Shown: piece by piece, positions 52,501 through 64,000 of the stretch | How positions within the stretch are numbered: the stretch's first letter is position 1 | How the letters are laid out: every line of letters starts with the position of its first letter | From: Chamaecyparis obtusa | Taxonomy: Eukaryota; Streptophyta; Pinopsida; Cupressales; Cupressaceae | Direction of reading: 5' to 3' | Assembly: GCA_027943335.1 (NCBI GenBank) | Contig: BSBK01007726.1 | Coordinates: forward strand, 310,001-374,000 | DNA length: 64,000 nucleotides | The notes under the pieces: generated by a model | What the model saw: the letters and a program-made list of their open reading frames with translations, nothing else | Database searches by the model: none | Told to the model about the DNA's origin: nothing | Translations under genes and position numbers: made by a program

Positions 52501-52511
52501 AAGGAGGAGAT
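52501..52511 (+). other. Polypurine tract
   Basis: AAGGAGGAGA followed by T directly precedes the 3' LTR start TGTTGG. It primes plus-strand synthesis in LTR retrotransposons. Confidence 0.85.
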
Positions 52512-53714
52512 TGTTGGATTTTGTTGATGCATTTAACATGTTTAATCCCTACATTATCTTGTTTAGTGTTGTTGGAATGAATACTATTTTCATTCGTGTT
52601 TTTTCACTAATGTCAACATATATTTTTATGCAGAGAATAGGCTGGTTATTATAGTGTACATATATTGTACAGATGATTTAGAATGAGAAAACACAGGTTT
52701 ATGTATAGGGAGGTGTTGTGATCTTATATCTAAGATCACATGTCATAATATTGCATATTGGTTGAGTAACATAAGATTTTGTGAAGACTAGTTTCTAGAC
52801 TGTGATAGCAGAATTTGACAAAGTAAGTCTCTGTGTTTTGAGTATATCTTACAAGAAATGTGGATTTAGTGTATGTGAACTTAAGGGATTTCAGATAATG
52901 TATTAAGGAATTTTCATTGATCTTAGCAGGTCATGGAATGCATGATGGTGTCAATTGTGGCATCTTTTTTGGAGGAGACCTACTTGGGGCTAACTTCAGA
53001 GTTGTAGCGTGTATTATGGATAGCGAGCATGGATTACAGATGTTGGACCTTAATTGTTGAATTGTAATTGTTGTATACTTATTTTAGATACCTTATGTAT
53101 CTTAGAAAGGGGTTATATAATTTTTGTATATTAGGACAACATAATTGACTGACTTGATTATTTATTAATAAGGTATACATGTAAGATCTTTTATTTTGAA
53201 AAGGTATGTAGTATGGATGGAATGTAAAAGAGGATTGTGGAAGCTGCAAGCTTGTATCTATTAGATGTAAAGAAAGTTGCTATCAGATAGTTCAAAAGGA
53301 TTGTGTATTTCCTTTATATACACTTGTGTTGCGAACAGTGAGTTCTAGAGGTGGACATAACCTTCTTTGAGCAGTGAGCCTACTCTTTTCTTCGACTCCT
53401 AACAGGGTGTCTATCCTTTAATAGGGATTGTGTACTATAATATTTTAACAAGCTCCTAACAAGGCTAGATCTTTTAACAGGGATACTATACTCTCAGTAC
53501 ATCATTTGTGGTTGCTAATTCCCACTAGGGTTTTACCTTTAATAGGGTTTCCTCGACAACAAAATACTGTGTTATTGTGTTGGCATTTACTATGTTATCA
53601 TTTGATTTGGTTTAGCTACTAATTAAATTTTAAAGTTTAATAATCATTCATACAACTGATTCACACCCCCCCCCCCCCCCTCTCAGTTGTATTGGTGGAC
53701 TGTTATTCCTAATA
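52512..53714 (+). repeat. 3' LTR of copia element
   Basis: It starts TGTTGGATTTTGTTGATGC and ends TTATTCCTAATA, followed by GGCCT. It has a 15-C run at 53666-53680 in the same place as in the 5' LTR. Confidence 0.93.
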
Positions 53715-53719
53715 GGCCT

Positions 53720-55046
53720 ATCATTTACTGGGTGGTTTTATTGTTATGATTATTTATATAATTGAAGTTACGTTTTGAAATGTAAGGGTGGTTTATTTTA
53801 AATACATAGATATCTAACTAAAGCTATTTTTTTGGTTTAGTAGGAGAGTGATGGTATGTACTTTTTACTTTGTTGAGAATCAAATCTTTCAAGATCTAAT
53901 AAAAAAGAATAGGAGTACAAATAAATTTAAGAAAATCAATAAAAAATAATTGTTTATATAAGTTCAAACTCTCAATATCAAAACAACCTAATTTTTTTCT
54001 AAAACTTTTCTTTTAAAAATAAGATTTTGTTTAAAAATTCTCTTTTTATAATACAATTTTCTTAAAATTTTAAGTATATTGTGTATCAAAACTATTTTAA
54101 ATTATTTTATTATAATATTTTTGGATAAATTTATCAGTTTTATTTGAAAAATATAATATTATTTTCTAAAATTATATTTTTATTTTTTATGTGTTTGAAA
54201 GATATTTTACTATTAAATAATGAGAGTTAGTAAATTTTAACAATCTATTATATATCTATAAAGATGCTTTTAAATTCAATTGTATAAAAAATTTTGCATC
54301 AATAAACTGTACTTAATAATTCTAATTAATATTTTTTATTAATAAAAATAATAAATTTTGAAATCTCTTAAAAAATTATTGAATAAAAATAGTTACTTAT
54401 CATTGTTTGATTGGTACAAAACTATTCACTAATTATACATAATCAATATAATATAAAAATAATAAAAAATAATACTATAATTTTACATTCAGTAATCAAA
54501 TCTCATGGAAGACAAGCTCGGCTATCAGAATTTCTTTTGGTTGCACCGCTGAACTTTATTAAAAATAAAAAAATAAATAAAAATTCAACCACTCTATTTT
54601 CCAAATTAGACTCGTGATACCTTTTGTCCATTGAAATAATTTAACATCAAGCATGTTGAGAACCGACTAGATTTCATCATTCAAATATAGAATTTTATAA
54701 TCTATGTAAATATCAATTTTATGTTTCTGGATATGATTGTGTATGGACTATTTTTAAATATTAATATTTCGGATCATACTATATGATTTATTATCAGGAT
54801 GGCAGAGAATTCAAGGAATTGAAAAATCGTTAATTGTAGACCAAGACTCCTCCCCTCTTCTCCTTTTTAGCGAGGCTTGGTCTACTCAACTCTCTCTCAT
54901 CTTGATAATAGATCACATTGTGCAATCTGAAAAATTGATGTTCAAAATAGTCTATACACAATTGAATCCAGAAACATAAAACTAATATCTATATCTTCTT
55001 TAAATATTGCCTCATATTAAGGGCAGACTTATTACTATTTTGGCAG
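53720..55046. other. AT-rich stretch upstream of the dioxygenase exons
   Basis: No exon of the dioxygenase is visible here, so exon 1 is missing, far upstream or lost. A hairpin with perfect 10-bp arms (GTAGACCAAG 54836-54845 and 54876-54885) stands at the right side. The rest is A/T-rich. Confidence 0.55.
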
Positions 55047-56631
55047 GTGGTGAAACATGGGATCTCGGTCTCTCTGCTGGACCAAATGAAAAAACTTGTG
55101 AGGGATTTATTCAAACTTGCACGGGAGGAAAAGCTCAAGTATGGATTTCAAGAGTGTGAAGGCCAGGCCTTTGTAATTTCAGATGAACATAAATTAGACT
55201 GGTCAGACATGTTTTATTTTGTTACTCTTCCTGAAGATGTTAGAAACATGAATTTCTAGTCAACAAGACTAGCATATTTCAGGTATGTTTGGGCATTTTT
55301 TTGGTTATAAGAAAGGAAGTGATTGTCTTAATGGGCAAGTTCTTTTTCATCTCGTAAGAATCAAAATGGCTATTTTGTCCTTAAGATGGGTCAAGATATC
55401 TATTATGATATATGAGGGGCATAGATGCTTTATGCATTCTAAAAGATGAATAGCCATAGATATAATCATTTTAATTAAAAAATGTTTTATTTTATTTTTT
55501 TGGTTGATTACAATTAGTAAAACTTATATTATATGATTTGGTTAGATAAAAAATTTTGGCTCTAGCTTCATTTATAGACAATACCTTTTAGTGTTCCTTG
55601 TGTGGTCTATTGGTTGATAACAATGCTTTGGTTTAAAGCCCCTTTTCATAGTGAAGTACATAGTTGACCTACTTCAATTTATTTTTGATAAGTGATAAAT
55701 TGGTCATTGTAGATTGACTCAAAATTATTACTTAATCCAAACTAAATCATATTTAGATTGTAACTAGTTAAAAATCATCATTCTATGGGAATGTGTCCCC
55801 TTCAAAAAAATATCGTGTATCTTTTATATAGGAACATTTATGAAACTTGGGGATTTGGGAAACATCCTCGAAGACCATCAACTCTACCATCTCTACAATG
55901 TCCCTTGTTATACAACACACTGTCCATTACATACTGAATGAAACCTTCAAGTTTGTGAAAATTAGTTTTCCTTTCATGGAACACTCACAAATATATTATA
56001 TTACATATTTTATCTTAAAAATTTCAAGTCGCCTCAATTTATGTATCAGTGCCACTTCCATCCCTCCACCCTCCCCTTATTGTCCCAATTTAGGACCTTA
56101 ATCTCCATGTCCCTAAAACCTATCCCCACATTCCTATATCCCATCCTTAGAAAACTCCATGGAACTATGAAAAAAATCTTGTATAAAATAATTTTAAATA
56201 AATTAAGACACAAAAACACTAAACTAAGTTGACTTACCCAAAATCAATGAAACATATATAATTAACTACAAAATCCTCAAATCTAAATTGTTTTTTATTT
56301 TGGCAGAGAAACCATGAATGACTTTGGCCTGGAAATTCAGATACTCTCGAATAAGCTCTTAAGTCTGATAGCAAAGACCCTAGGTCTCAAGGTTAACAAT
56401 TTTATTAATCCAGGGAGAAAGTGGATACAAGCAGCTAAAATGAACTACTATCCAAGATGTCCAAGGCCAGCTATTGTATTAGGAATAAGTCCTCACTTAG
56501 ATGCATCAAACATCACCATATTCTTGTAGGATGATGAGAAAATAGGATTGCACATATGAAAAGATGATGAATAGATTCCTATTGAACCCAAATTTGGAGC
56601 TCTTATTGTCAATATTGGTGATATGATAGAG
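55047..56631 (+). pseudogene. 2-oxoglutarate/Fe(II) dioxygenase (2-ODD) pseudogene, exons 2 and 3
   Basis: The family oxidises small molecules (flavonoids, hormones, alkaloids and others). Exon 2 (55047-55282) starts after TTTGGCAG with VVKHGISVSLLDQM (the usual VVNHGI motif), continues EEKLKY and GQAFVISDEHKLDWSDMF, and ends at an AG|GTATGT donor. Exon 3 (56307-56631) begins RETMNDFG, contains MNYYPRCPRPAIVLGISPHLD (H-x-D iron ligands in PHLD) and GALIVNIGDMIE, and ends GAG|GTATTT. The splice phases agree. Stops: TAG 55258 (expected Trp), TAG near 56527 (Gln), TGA near 56557 (Arg) and TAG near 56572 (Trp). The fourth exon, with the second His and R-x-S, is absent; antisense LINE sequence follows instead. 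The substrate cannot be told. Confidence 0.9.
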
Positions 56632-56966
56632 GTATTTATCTCAATCTTAATCCCAATCTTGATTTGAAATTGAAAATCTATTCTTAATATAGCTGTCACT
56701 CACCTCCACTTTCACAATACGGAGAGGAAGCCATGAGGACTTTCTCGTGAACTCCCAAAAAGAGGAAATGAACTGACCAACTTTGCAACGGGTCAAAATC
56801 CAGAAAATCCCCAGAAGTACTATTTCCATGATGAAGAAGACAACTGACCCAACTGATCAAGATGGGCCTGAGCCAACTACACTGAAAACTGCCAGCAGAA
56901 AAGTGTAGAAAGGACATCTCAAGTTAAAGAAACTTATGAAAAGGGTGATTGAGCCACCTCCTCATC

Positions 56967-57340
56967 TCAAATTATTTTCACAAATAATCCACTAGCTGCT
57001 TTATTGGCCAGCTCATCTACCAAGGAATTCCCTTCAAGGAATATGTGATTAACTGTTATAGATTCAAATTTCTTTAAAAAAATTAAAATAACATCCAAAG
57101 TATCTTGGAGGTACCAATTAGGTGTAGAACCTGACCTTACAACATTTACAGTGATCATTGAATCCCCTTCAATCTCCAATTTATTCAAGCCCAATTCGAA
57201 AGCCATTGACAGACCAAAAAGTAAGGCTTTGAATTCTACCATATTATTAGTACCTATCTCTAGAGGTCTTGCCAATTTCGCTAATACATTTTCATTAAAA
57301 GAGTGAATAATACATCCAACATCAGATGGTTCTTCTCAAC
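56967..57340 (-). pseudogene. RNase H tail of a second LINE (antisense fragment)
   Basis: This is the C-terminal RNase H domain of a plant LINE (RVT_3 type). Residues: IGTNNMVEFKALLFGL (the catalytic Glu), LEIEGDSMITV (Asp), VNHIFLEGNSLVDELANKAA (His/Asp end). It is clearly related to the domain at 8870-9130 of the first LINE but is in the opposite orientation. The first Asp segment is not preserved; EPSDVGCIIHSF begins the recognisable part. No internal stop occurs in the 102-codon core. It ends near 56967, and its presumed 3' untranslated region runs on toward 56650. Confidence 0.88.
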
Positions 57341-57599
57341 GTTTTTGGAAGGTTTCTATTTTTAGCGGCTACTTTTTTGGATATCTTATAACAGTCACTT
57401 TTACGGTTAGTAATATGATGAGACAAGATTTTGAAGAGGCAGTGGGTTGAGGTTGGCCCTGATGATTGTACTAGAGTACTTGCAATCTTTCTCTATATGA
57501 GTGATCAGAGATTTCAAAGGAATTCGAGCTTCATCTCTCCTTTGTTTGAAGTCGATATTCATATCCTTTTGTTGTGAGTTTCTTTATACAACTACTCTC

Positions 57600-58466
57600 A
57601 TGGATTCCGCAATCAAGTTGTGTAAAGATATAGAGAAAATTTCTTTCAAACATTCTATCAACACTTCCAAATTGCAGGAAATCTGCAAATTCCATCAACA
57701 CTTGGTTTTATATGCAGTTAGGGAAGTCTTGGGTACTAATTTTCTACTCACAAACCATAGGTATAGAGTGAACATGGATATTTGTGCCAGTTTCTTGCCT
57801 AGTATCTTGGTGGCAGGGGCTCATAAGAATCTGGTAGAGGAGATATGCATGCGTCTCTTCGTGAATAACTTTCTCCTAAGCCTCCATAAATCCATTGTCA
57901 ATGTAGACTTTGATTTAACTACTTCCTTTCCCTAGGAGCTTTCTATTGTTATGACTGTCGGTTCGGCTTTCCTTGGTTTTGGCTCCAGCACAAGGCACAA
58001 TTTTTATGGTGGCCCTCCTAGGAGGCTTTTCATCTTATGGGGTTTGGAATGGGAAACTCAATCCTTAAAATTATCCATGATGAGGAAAGGAATCAAATTC
58101 CTCACTCAATTCCTTGGTATCGAAGAAGGATTGGATGAGCCTTATGGAAATGGCTTGGATGAGGACTTGGACTGGGTTTTCTAGTATAGGTATGGCAATA
58201 AATTTGATGGGCTTGGGAGTAAGGATTCATCAGATGCAAAGGAAGATGAATTTGATGGGGCTGAGGATGAGGATGATGAGGCTGAGGCTTTACTTGTTGA
58301 TGAAGAAGAAGATGAAGAGGCTGATGAGGAAGCTCAGGGTGATTTGAAAGAGGGTGATGCTGACTAAGAGAACTATATTGGCTCTCATTCTGATGACCAT
58401 GATGAGGAAGGTTCCACCGCTTTGAGTAGCATCTCGGAGAATGACTCTACTTCTTCATCAGATTAG
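57600..58466 (+). pseudogene. Retroposed reading frame with acidic C-terminus, 288 codons
   Basis: ATG 57600 (MDSAIKLCKDIEKISFKH) leads a frame that stays protein-like to TAG 58464. It contains LQEICKFHQHLVLYAVREVLG, then FLGFGSSTRHNF, and a strongly acidic tail (about 58200-58460, for example DEDDEAEALLVDEEEDEEAD, then SENDSTSSSD). Internal stops at TAG 57933, TAG 58182 and TAA 58365 are each one C-to-T change from Gln codons. No intron is apparent and a poly(A)-type 3' end follows 250 bp later, so it looks like a retrocopy or an ORF of a non-LTR element. I do not recognise the protein. The acidic tail recalls LINE- or chromatin-associated proteins only in composition. Confidence 0.6.
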
Positions 58467-58671
58467 TATGAGTTGTTAAACTTGGATAAGTTTTTGTTTT
58501 TTTTGGTTATTTATGTTTATTCTTACAGTTTCAATTAGTTCCTCTTTGGTTTTCTAGTTTTAATGGGTGTTTCTAAGCAATATCACTCATCTTTTGGACA
58601 TGGTTACTTTTATTGCTACAGGCTTTCTTCTCTGCTTGCATTTCCTAAACTATGTATATTTTATCTTTAAA

Positions 58672-58719
58672 TTAATATAGTCCTTTGGCTACGGTTCCTT
58701 ATCGATTAAAAAAAAAAAA
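58672..58719 (+). other. Non-LTR type 3' end with poly(A)
   Basis: TTAATATAGTCCTTTGGCTA-CGGTTCCTTATCGATT is followed by 12 A (58708-58719). It closely parallels the end at 40997-41058. Confidence 0.7.
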
Positions 58720-61700
58720 GCTAAACCTATTTTGAATATTTGCAATAATTGTTTTCTATAGAATCTTTAGAAATCTATTATATAATTTTATTAATAAATT
58801 TAAAGTTCCTTTATTAGATTGGACTACGATGTGAATTTATCTGTAATTATATTTTATAGAATTCAATTAAGCATAATGAAAAATAATAAGTACTATGCAT
58901 TATATTAATAACAATTCAAATTAAAATATATTTATTTTTTACAATTATCAACTTTTTTTTATACCAGATAAATGCTTCTTTTATATTTTTTTAATTCTTG
59001 TTTTGTACATCTTTATAAAATTATTTATATGATTTACCTATATCTACCACATTTTAAACACATTCCATATTTTCTTATTCCATATCTTTTACCTAGCTAT
59101 AATAGGGAAATACGTCTTCATAGTATGTTGTCTAAGAACTAAAGATCGTCTCAACTATGACCATTTTGTATTTTTATTCAAAACCTCTCTTATTTTTCTT
59201 TGGAGTTTCCTTCCCAATGTTAGATTGAGGTTTACTTTTCCTAGCTTAAAAAATTATACTCTAGATATGTTTCTTTTTAAGCCCTCAATGGCATCTATCA
59301 AAGTGTTTGAGTTTTCTTTTTAGTTGTCTTGGATCCTATTGGTATGTATATATTCCTCCAAAATATGTATGTTTGTCTATCTCGTCATCAACATATTCTT
59401 CTAATTTGATTCCACTTGAATTGTTATGTTTAGCTCCTTCTCAAGTGCATAGGCATTTTCTCTTAGACAACCTTACTTTCTACATTTTTTTTAATAGTTT
59501 CATCCACCTTATCTAAGACCACTTTTGATTTTTACTATTTTAATTTACTTGCATTTCTTCCAAAGTTTCTTTTTTTCTTAATTTATTTTCCTATTTTTTC
59601 TATATCTTTCCCTTTACTTTGTAGCACCTTTTCCACTTATTTTCCATTGTTTGGTTTTTGTAATTCATTTTTTGTTCTTGTGGAAAAATCTTATTGATTG
59701 GATACATATGGGTAATGATGATTAGAGATGATTAGTTTTAGAAAGATAGAATGAAACAAAATGCATTCACGATCTAGTTGTTGCATCCATTTAATGCCTT
59801 ACGAATTATGATTGTAACGTAATTATATTTGAAAGGTGATGATCTAAATCCATTTCAATACATATCCTTGCCAAGTTCATGACCCTATGCTATACATAGC
59901 TCTTGAAGCTAAAATGACTACCCATAAAAATTTCAATACTCTTGAAAACATATATATATCCATAACTCATTTGTTAATGCATGCAATTATTTCCAAATTG
60001 TGATTCTTGATTGCATTTCCTCTCTTAATTTAAAACCTAACCGCCAATATATCAACAATAGACTTATATCTTGGGAGAACTTCACACCTCTTTGGAAGAT
60101 AATTTCATTCAATATATTCAACAATGAGATACCATCAAGTCATGAATCGATTACATCCTCTTTACTTTTCCACTTTTCTTGTGCCCATAAATTTCTTCAT
60201 AGAGACAATTCAACTCTTTAAAATCTACATATAAGTCTTTATTTTCAAGCATTATCATGTTGTAGATCTTATTTTTTCATGATCTAATTCAAGATCTAGG
60301 ATTACCTTCCCCACTTTTGTGCATGTGCACTTGGCACTCTTCTCTTATTATTGTTTGTGTTTTTTAAAATATCTAATAAATTCTACTATTTTGTTTGTCA
60401 AAATTGATTCCCCCTTGTGACTATCTAGTGATAAGAAGGGTCTCTAGGAAATTAAACCCCACATCATCTCTTAGCAAAATAAATCTCTCACTTGATTATT
60501 TTAATAACTCTAATTTTTCAAATGACCTCAAACTTGCAAACCTAGATATAATCCTAGCAAATCTTAGAGTTAACACACTTTTCTCTTTACATCCAAAAAA
60601 ATATATCAATATTTTTGTCACATCTCCTTAATATTTAAAAAATTTAATCAAACTTTAATCCTTGCACTAAACTCCAATATACCTCAAATATTAACACACC
60701 TTCCACCTTTACATCCTCGATATCTCAATTGTTTTTTTCACGTGTATTGCAATCTTCAAAAATTCCTTCAAACATGCATACTTGCTTCATAAGGATTGAA
60801 ACCATGATTGTGTAATCATATAGTTATATAAATTAAAGTCCATGTTTGTTTAAGTAAATTAATGGTTTGATTCTATAATTTACTAAATTCATATTTATTA
60901 TGGTGGAATAAGATTGTGTGTAACCAAATTATCATCATATTATCTATCTATATTCATTAATCAATTTTATATACCTAAATTGTGTAGACTTTTAATTTTG
61001 GGAATTTTCAAATTTATAATAAAATATCAAAGTTTTATTTAATTTTCTTGATTTAGTATCTTATGAACCCTTATGTCTTCATTATAACTAGCATTGTAGA
61101 AATGAGTTGTGTCATATTTTTATATCTTTTAAGTTATGTGATATAATTTATGAACAATGTGCACTAATATTCTTTATTATAATTTGTGGATAGGTAATTA
61201 GTAATGGAAGATACAAGAGTATTGAACATTTTTCCTTGCCAAAGAGTAAGGCAAATCGAATTTTAATTTCTATAATTGAATTTTCCACTAAATAAGTACA
61301 AGTAGGTCCCCATCTTGACCTCTTAGATGCTACACATCCTCCTTTGTACACAACATTTAAACGTGGTGATTTTGATGATAATTTTTTTCATAGAAAATTA
61401 GAAGGCAAGTCAACTCTACTTTTTTGTAAAATTCAATCCTAAACATGATCCTTCCAATGTATCCAATCAAGATTCTTTCTTTGCGATTGGTAAGTTCTTT
61501 TACAATAAATTTGTATTATGGAACACAAAATAAACATATAAATAATAGAACATGAACAACATGTTCATTAAATTGTGTATAATGCACTAAAATGTATATG
61601 AACTTTTCATAAGAGAGGCTTACAATGTGGAGATTTGTAAATTCCTCTCTTATTTGTAATGGAAATACAATGTAGTTTTCTTCACATGTATTTCTATTAT

Positions 61701-64000
61701 CTTGAATTAATCAAATGATAATAATTTTAGTGTGTTTCATAGTATACTTTTTTCATTAGAATGGGTACATTAATTACACTACAGAATAGTGTTTACTATG
61801 TCATACAACTGAAACAAATATTTTTTGACAGGTTGCAACTACAAGGATTGTGCCAAAATTATAATGATAAATAAAATTATGTATATGGTTAGTTATCTAA
61901 AAATAGTGAGTTCACACACATAAATTATATATTATCTTGGTTACAAGCCAAAAAATAAAAAATAAAATACAAAGTTCTTTATGTTATCTTGTTGACTTCA
62001 ACCTTTATTTTTCTTCATGATGGATTTCTCTGATTTGTATCCATCTTTGGTTTCTGCATGATCAATTAGAAAGTGTAAAATATTTCATCACCTATTTAGT
62101 TAATTTTCATCTTGGTTTTCTCAAAAAAAACCCGACCTTTTCAACCTTTATCATAGATCTAATTAGACCAATACTTACCACTTAGAAAATATTTATGGTT
62201 GTAACTAATCTTAAGGTACATAATAGATGATTAAAATCCCCCTATGTTTGTATTATACCTATCCATCAAACACTTTAGAACCCTTGAATTTGAAAACATT
62301 CCCTTTTTAGCATTTTACCAATCTCTTGACAACATTTGCATCCTATAGAATATCCAATCTTTTAGGACCCCATACAAAAAGTGTTGTTCATACTCTTACA
62401 ATCAAACTAGTTGAGGGAGGTGATTCCCACCCAACTCGACCAAATTTAAAGGTGTATTTTGGTACAGCAACCAAGCTTTGTAGATATTATAGGATAGAAC
62501 CATCTAAATCAATTTCTATTAATTGTCTTTAATATGTAGATTACTATTGATCTAGTTTTTCTCCTTACTATTTGTATGGAAATAAAATTTTGTAAAGGAT
62601 TAATAAATCTAATTATTCAATGTTTTATAGACCTTCCACACTTTATTTTTATTACTAATAAGTATTTCTCCAAACTTTTCAATTGCATAGTTGGCTAAGT
62701 AGTCTAGCATTTTTTGTTGCAATTGTTTATTTTGGTTTGGAAAACATTTAAGTGAGTATTGTACATTACAATGATAATCAACACACAAATTTAAACCATT
62801 TTGTCTATTGAATTTTCATAATGTTTCGTATCAATAAGAATAGAAAGTAATTAAGAAAGTTGTATCTTTTAGATAGTTTTAGAATGGTAAATTATTTTGT
62901 TGATTTAGGTGGTCATGTGCAATCCCTTTCAAAAGTCAATCAATATAGTTTTTTTCCCTTTTCATGATTTATATAGAGACCAAACATATATAACATTATT
63001 TATATGGGCATAGACAAACTTGTATCATTTGGGTTTGACATATTTTTTTTTCAAACATCTAGAATATATCTCATAATATCTACCACCTTTTGCCTTGATA
63101 AATTACCTAACATAGCACAATGTAGAATTCTCACACTTCAATTTCCCTATATTTGCACAATAATGAGATCACTTGTCACCCTCACCATTGATACCATCAT
63201 GTCAAATTATTTGGATCGATGAACATCATATCTTCTTTTTTAATGTCTTTATTTGTATCAAAATTCTTTTTTGTTGGTCTTTTGTTTCTAAGGCTAGCAT
63301 AGCTATTAGATATTGACACATTAAAAATGATATTTCTACTTTCCTTAACCTAATTTGAAGTCTTGTTGCTAAGAGGCATGTGCACAAAGATGGTAAATAA
63401 AAAAGTGGTCACTCACCCCAAAAAAAACACAACAAATGTTTTTGAGTACGTATTTGAAAATTCAGATAATCGGAACACATTATGTCTCAGAAATCCAAGT
63501 CATAACGCATACATAGTTTTTAAAATAAAATTTCAATGACATTAATAATATCAAGAATTGTGATTGGATTTTTAAAATAAACATAACCCAATCATGTTTT
63601 TATGACCTTAAAGTTTTTAAAGTAGTTGATAACAAAGAAATAGAAAACATTCAAAATAAACCTAAGGAACTCAATCATGTTTTTGTTTCTATCAACCAAA
63701 TCAAGATGATGTGACACTAAAGAGGAAACATGTTATTTCTCACAAACTAATTGTTCGAAGATGTAAGTCTTACAACTCTTCTTCTCTTCTAGTTGCACAA
63801 GTAACATTCATGAAAATAGGGTAGTCATCATTAACCTAGGAGATCCTAACATGTATAAGTTGATAAGATAGATAATTGCAATGGAATTGATTTCCTTGGT
63901 GGCATGGCTATATATAGTTGCATAGATAGTGAACTTCGAAATCACTAAGTAGTGTAGCTTTGAATATTGTGAGAATATTAGGTGAACCTATTAGAAATAA
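58720..64000. other. AT-rich region, no gene identified
   Basis: Six-frame reading shows only short frames without recognisable domains (for example 59307-59513, 60395-60628 and 62326-62529). No terminal repeats, RNA gene or tandem array stands out. It is presumably old transposon debris and spacer. Confidence 0.55.

Larger units (their letters stand above)
46786..53714 (+). mobile_element. Ty1/copia LTR retrotransposon, 6,929 bp
   Basis: Two direct LTRs (46786-48022 and 52512-53714) enclose a primer binding site, gag, protease, integrase, reverse transcriptase and RNase H in the copia order, and a polypurine tract. The flanks are AGCCT and GGCCT, a target duplication with one change. The terminal dinucleotides have decayed: the 5' LTR starts TA instead of TG, and the 3' LTR ends TA instead of CA. 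The LTRs differ by roughly 15% over their first 200 bases by eye, so the insertion is old. Confidence 0.95.

Noticed and set aside
59307..59513. Frame with YVYIPPK that could recall a copia integrase end
   Set aside because: The flanking integrase and reverse transcriptase motifs are absent; too weak.
60000..63222. Several short frames in the right-hand region that might be gene or transposon debris
   Set aside because: No motif, splice pattern or repeat supports any of them.

Overview
This window is typical of a large, transposon-packed plant nuclear genome. It is AT-rich, has no bacterial-style gene density, and consists almost entirely of nested and decayed mobile elements plus one broken plant enzyme gene. 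The mix (plant L1-type LINE, Ty1/copia with an initiator-Met PBS, CACTA transposon with multi-exon genes, a plant 2-oxoglutarate dioxygenase remnant) says seed plant. A conifer or other gymnosperm is my best inference, not something the sequence proves. I see no complete, clearly functional host gene.

Layout. 1-1516: purine-only satellite with a (GA)n core. 1517-2750: AT-rich spacer with a perfect palindrome. About 2750-9250: an old L1-type LINE, with a DUF4283-like ORF1 and an ORF2 carrying endonuclease, reverse transcriptase, zf-RVT and RNase H. 9862-30869: an apparently complete 21,008-bp CACTA (En/Spm) transposon with 28-bp terminal inverted repeats and a TCT target duplication on both sides. 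Its genes run on the minus strand: a decayed TNP2-type transposase, a SET-domain exon, and a multi-exon TNPA/Transposase_24-like gene. Both flanks of the gene core hold shuffled repeats, including a pair of inverted arms of about 1.17 kb. 31459-32587 and 39076-39669: two decayed reading frames I cannot identify, separated by an LTR-like block (34344 to about 38792). A LINE-like 3' end with an A-rich tail sits at about 41040. 41426-46181: a second non-coding block with LTR-like ends. 46786-53714: a Ty1/copia retrotransposon with both LTRs, PBS, polypurine tract, gag-pol and a near-matching 5-bp target duplication. 55047-56631: two exons of a broken 2OG-Fe(II) dioxygenase gene, followed by an antisense LINE RNase H fragment. 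57600-58719: a retroposed, acidic-tailed reading frame with a poly(A) end. 58720-64000: nothing I can name.

The reading frames are closed mainly by single-base changes that look like CAG to TAG, CAA to TAA, CGA to TGA or TGG to TAG/TGA, as expected from deamination of methylated cytosine in silenced DNA. One in-window control supports this: a 93-bp tandem duplication in the transposase tail has CAG in one copy and TAG in the other.

The most interesting item is the CACTA element. It carries a recognisable SET (histone-lysine methyltransferase-like) domain between its two transposition genes, in the same orientation. Its splice phases could join it to the TNPA-like gene. It also has a foldback of about 449 bp in its subterminal region that could make double-stranded RNA.
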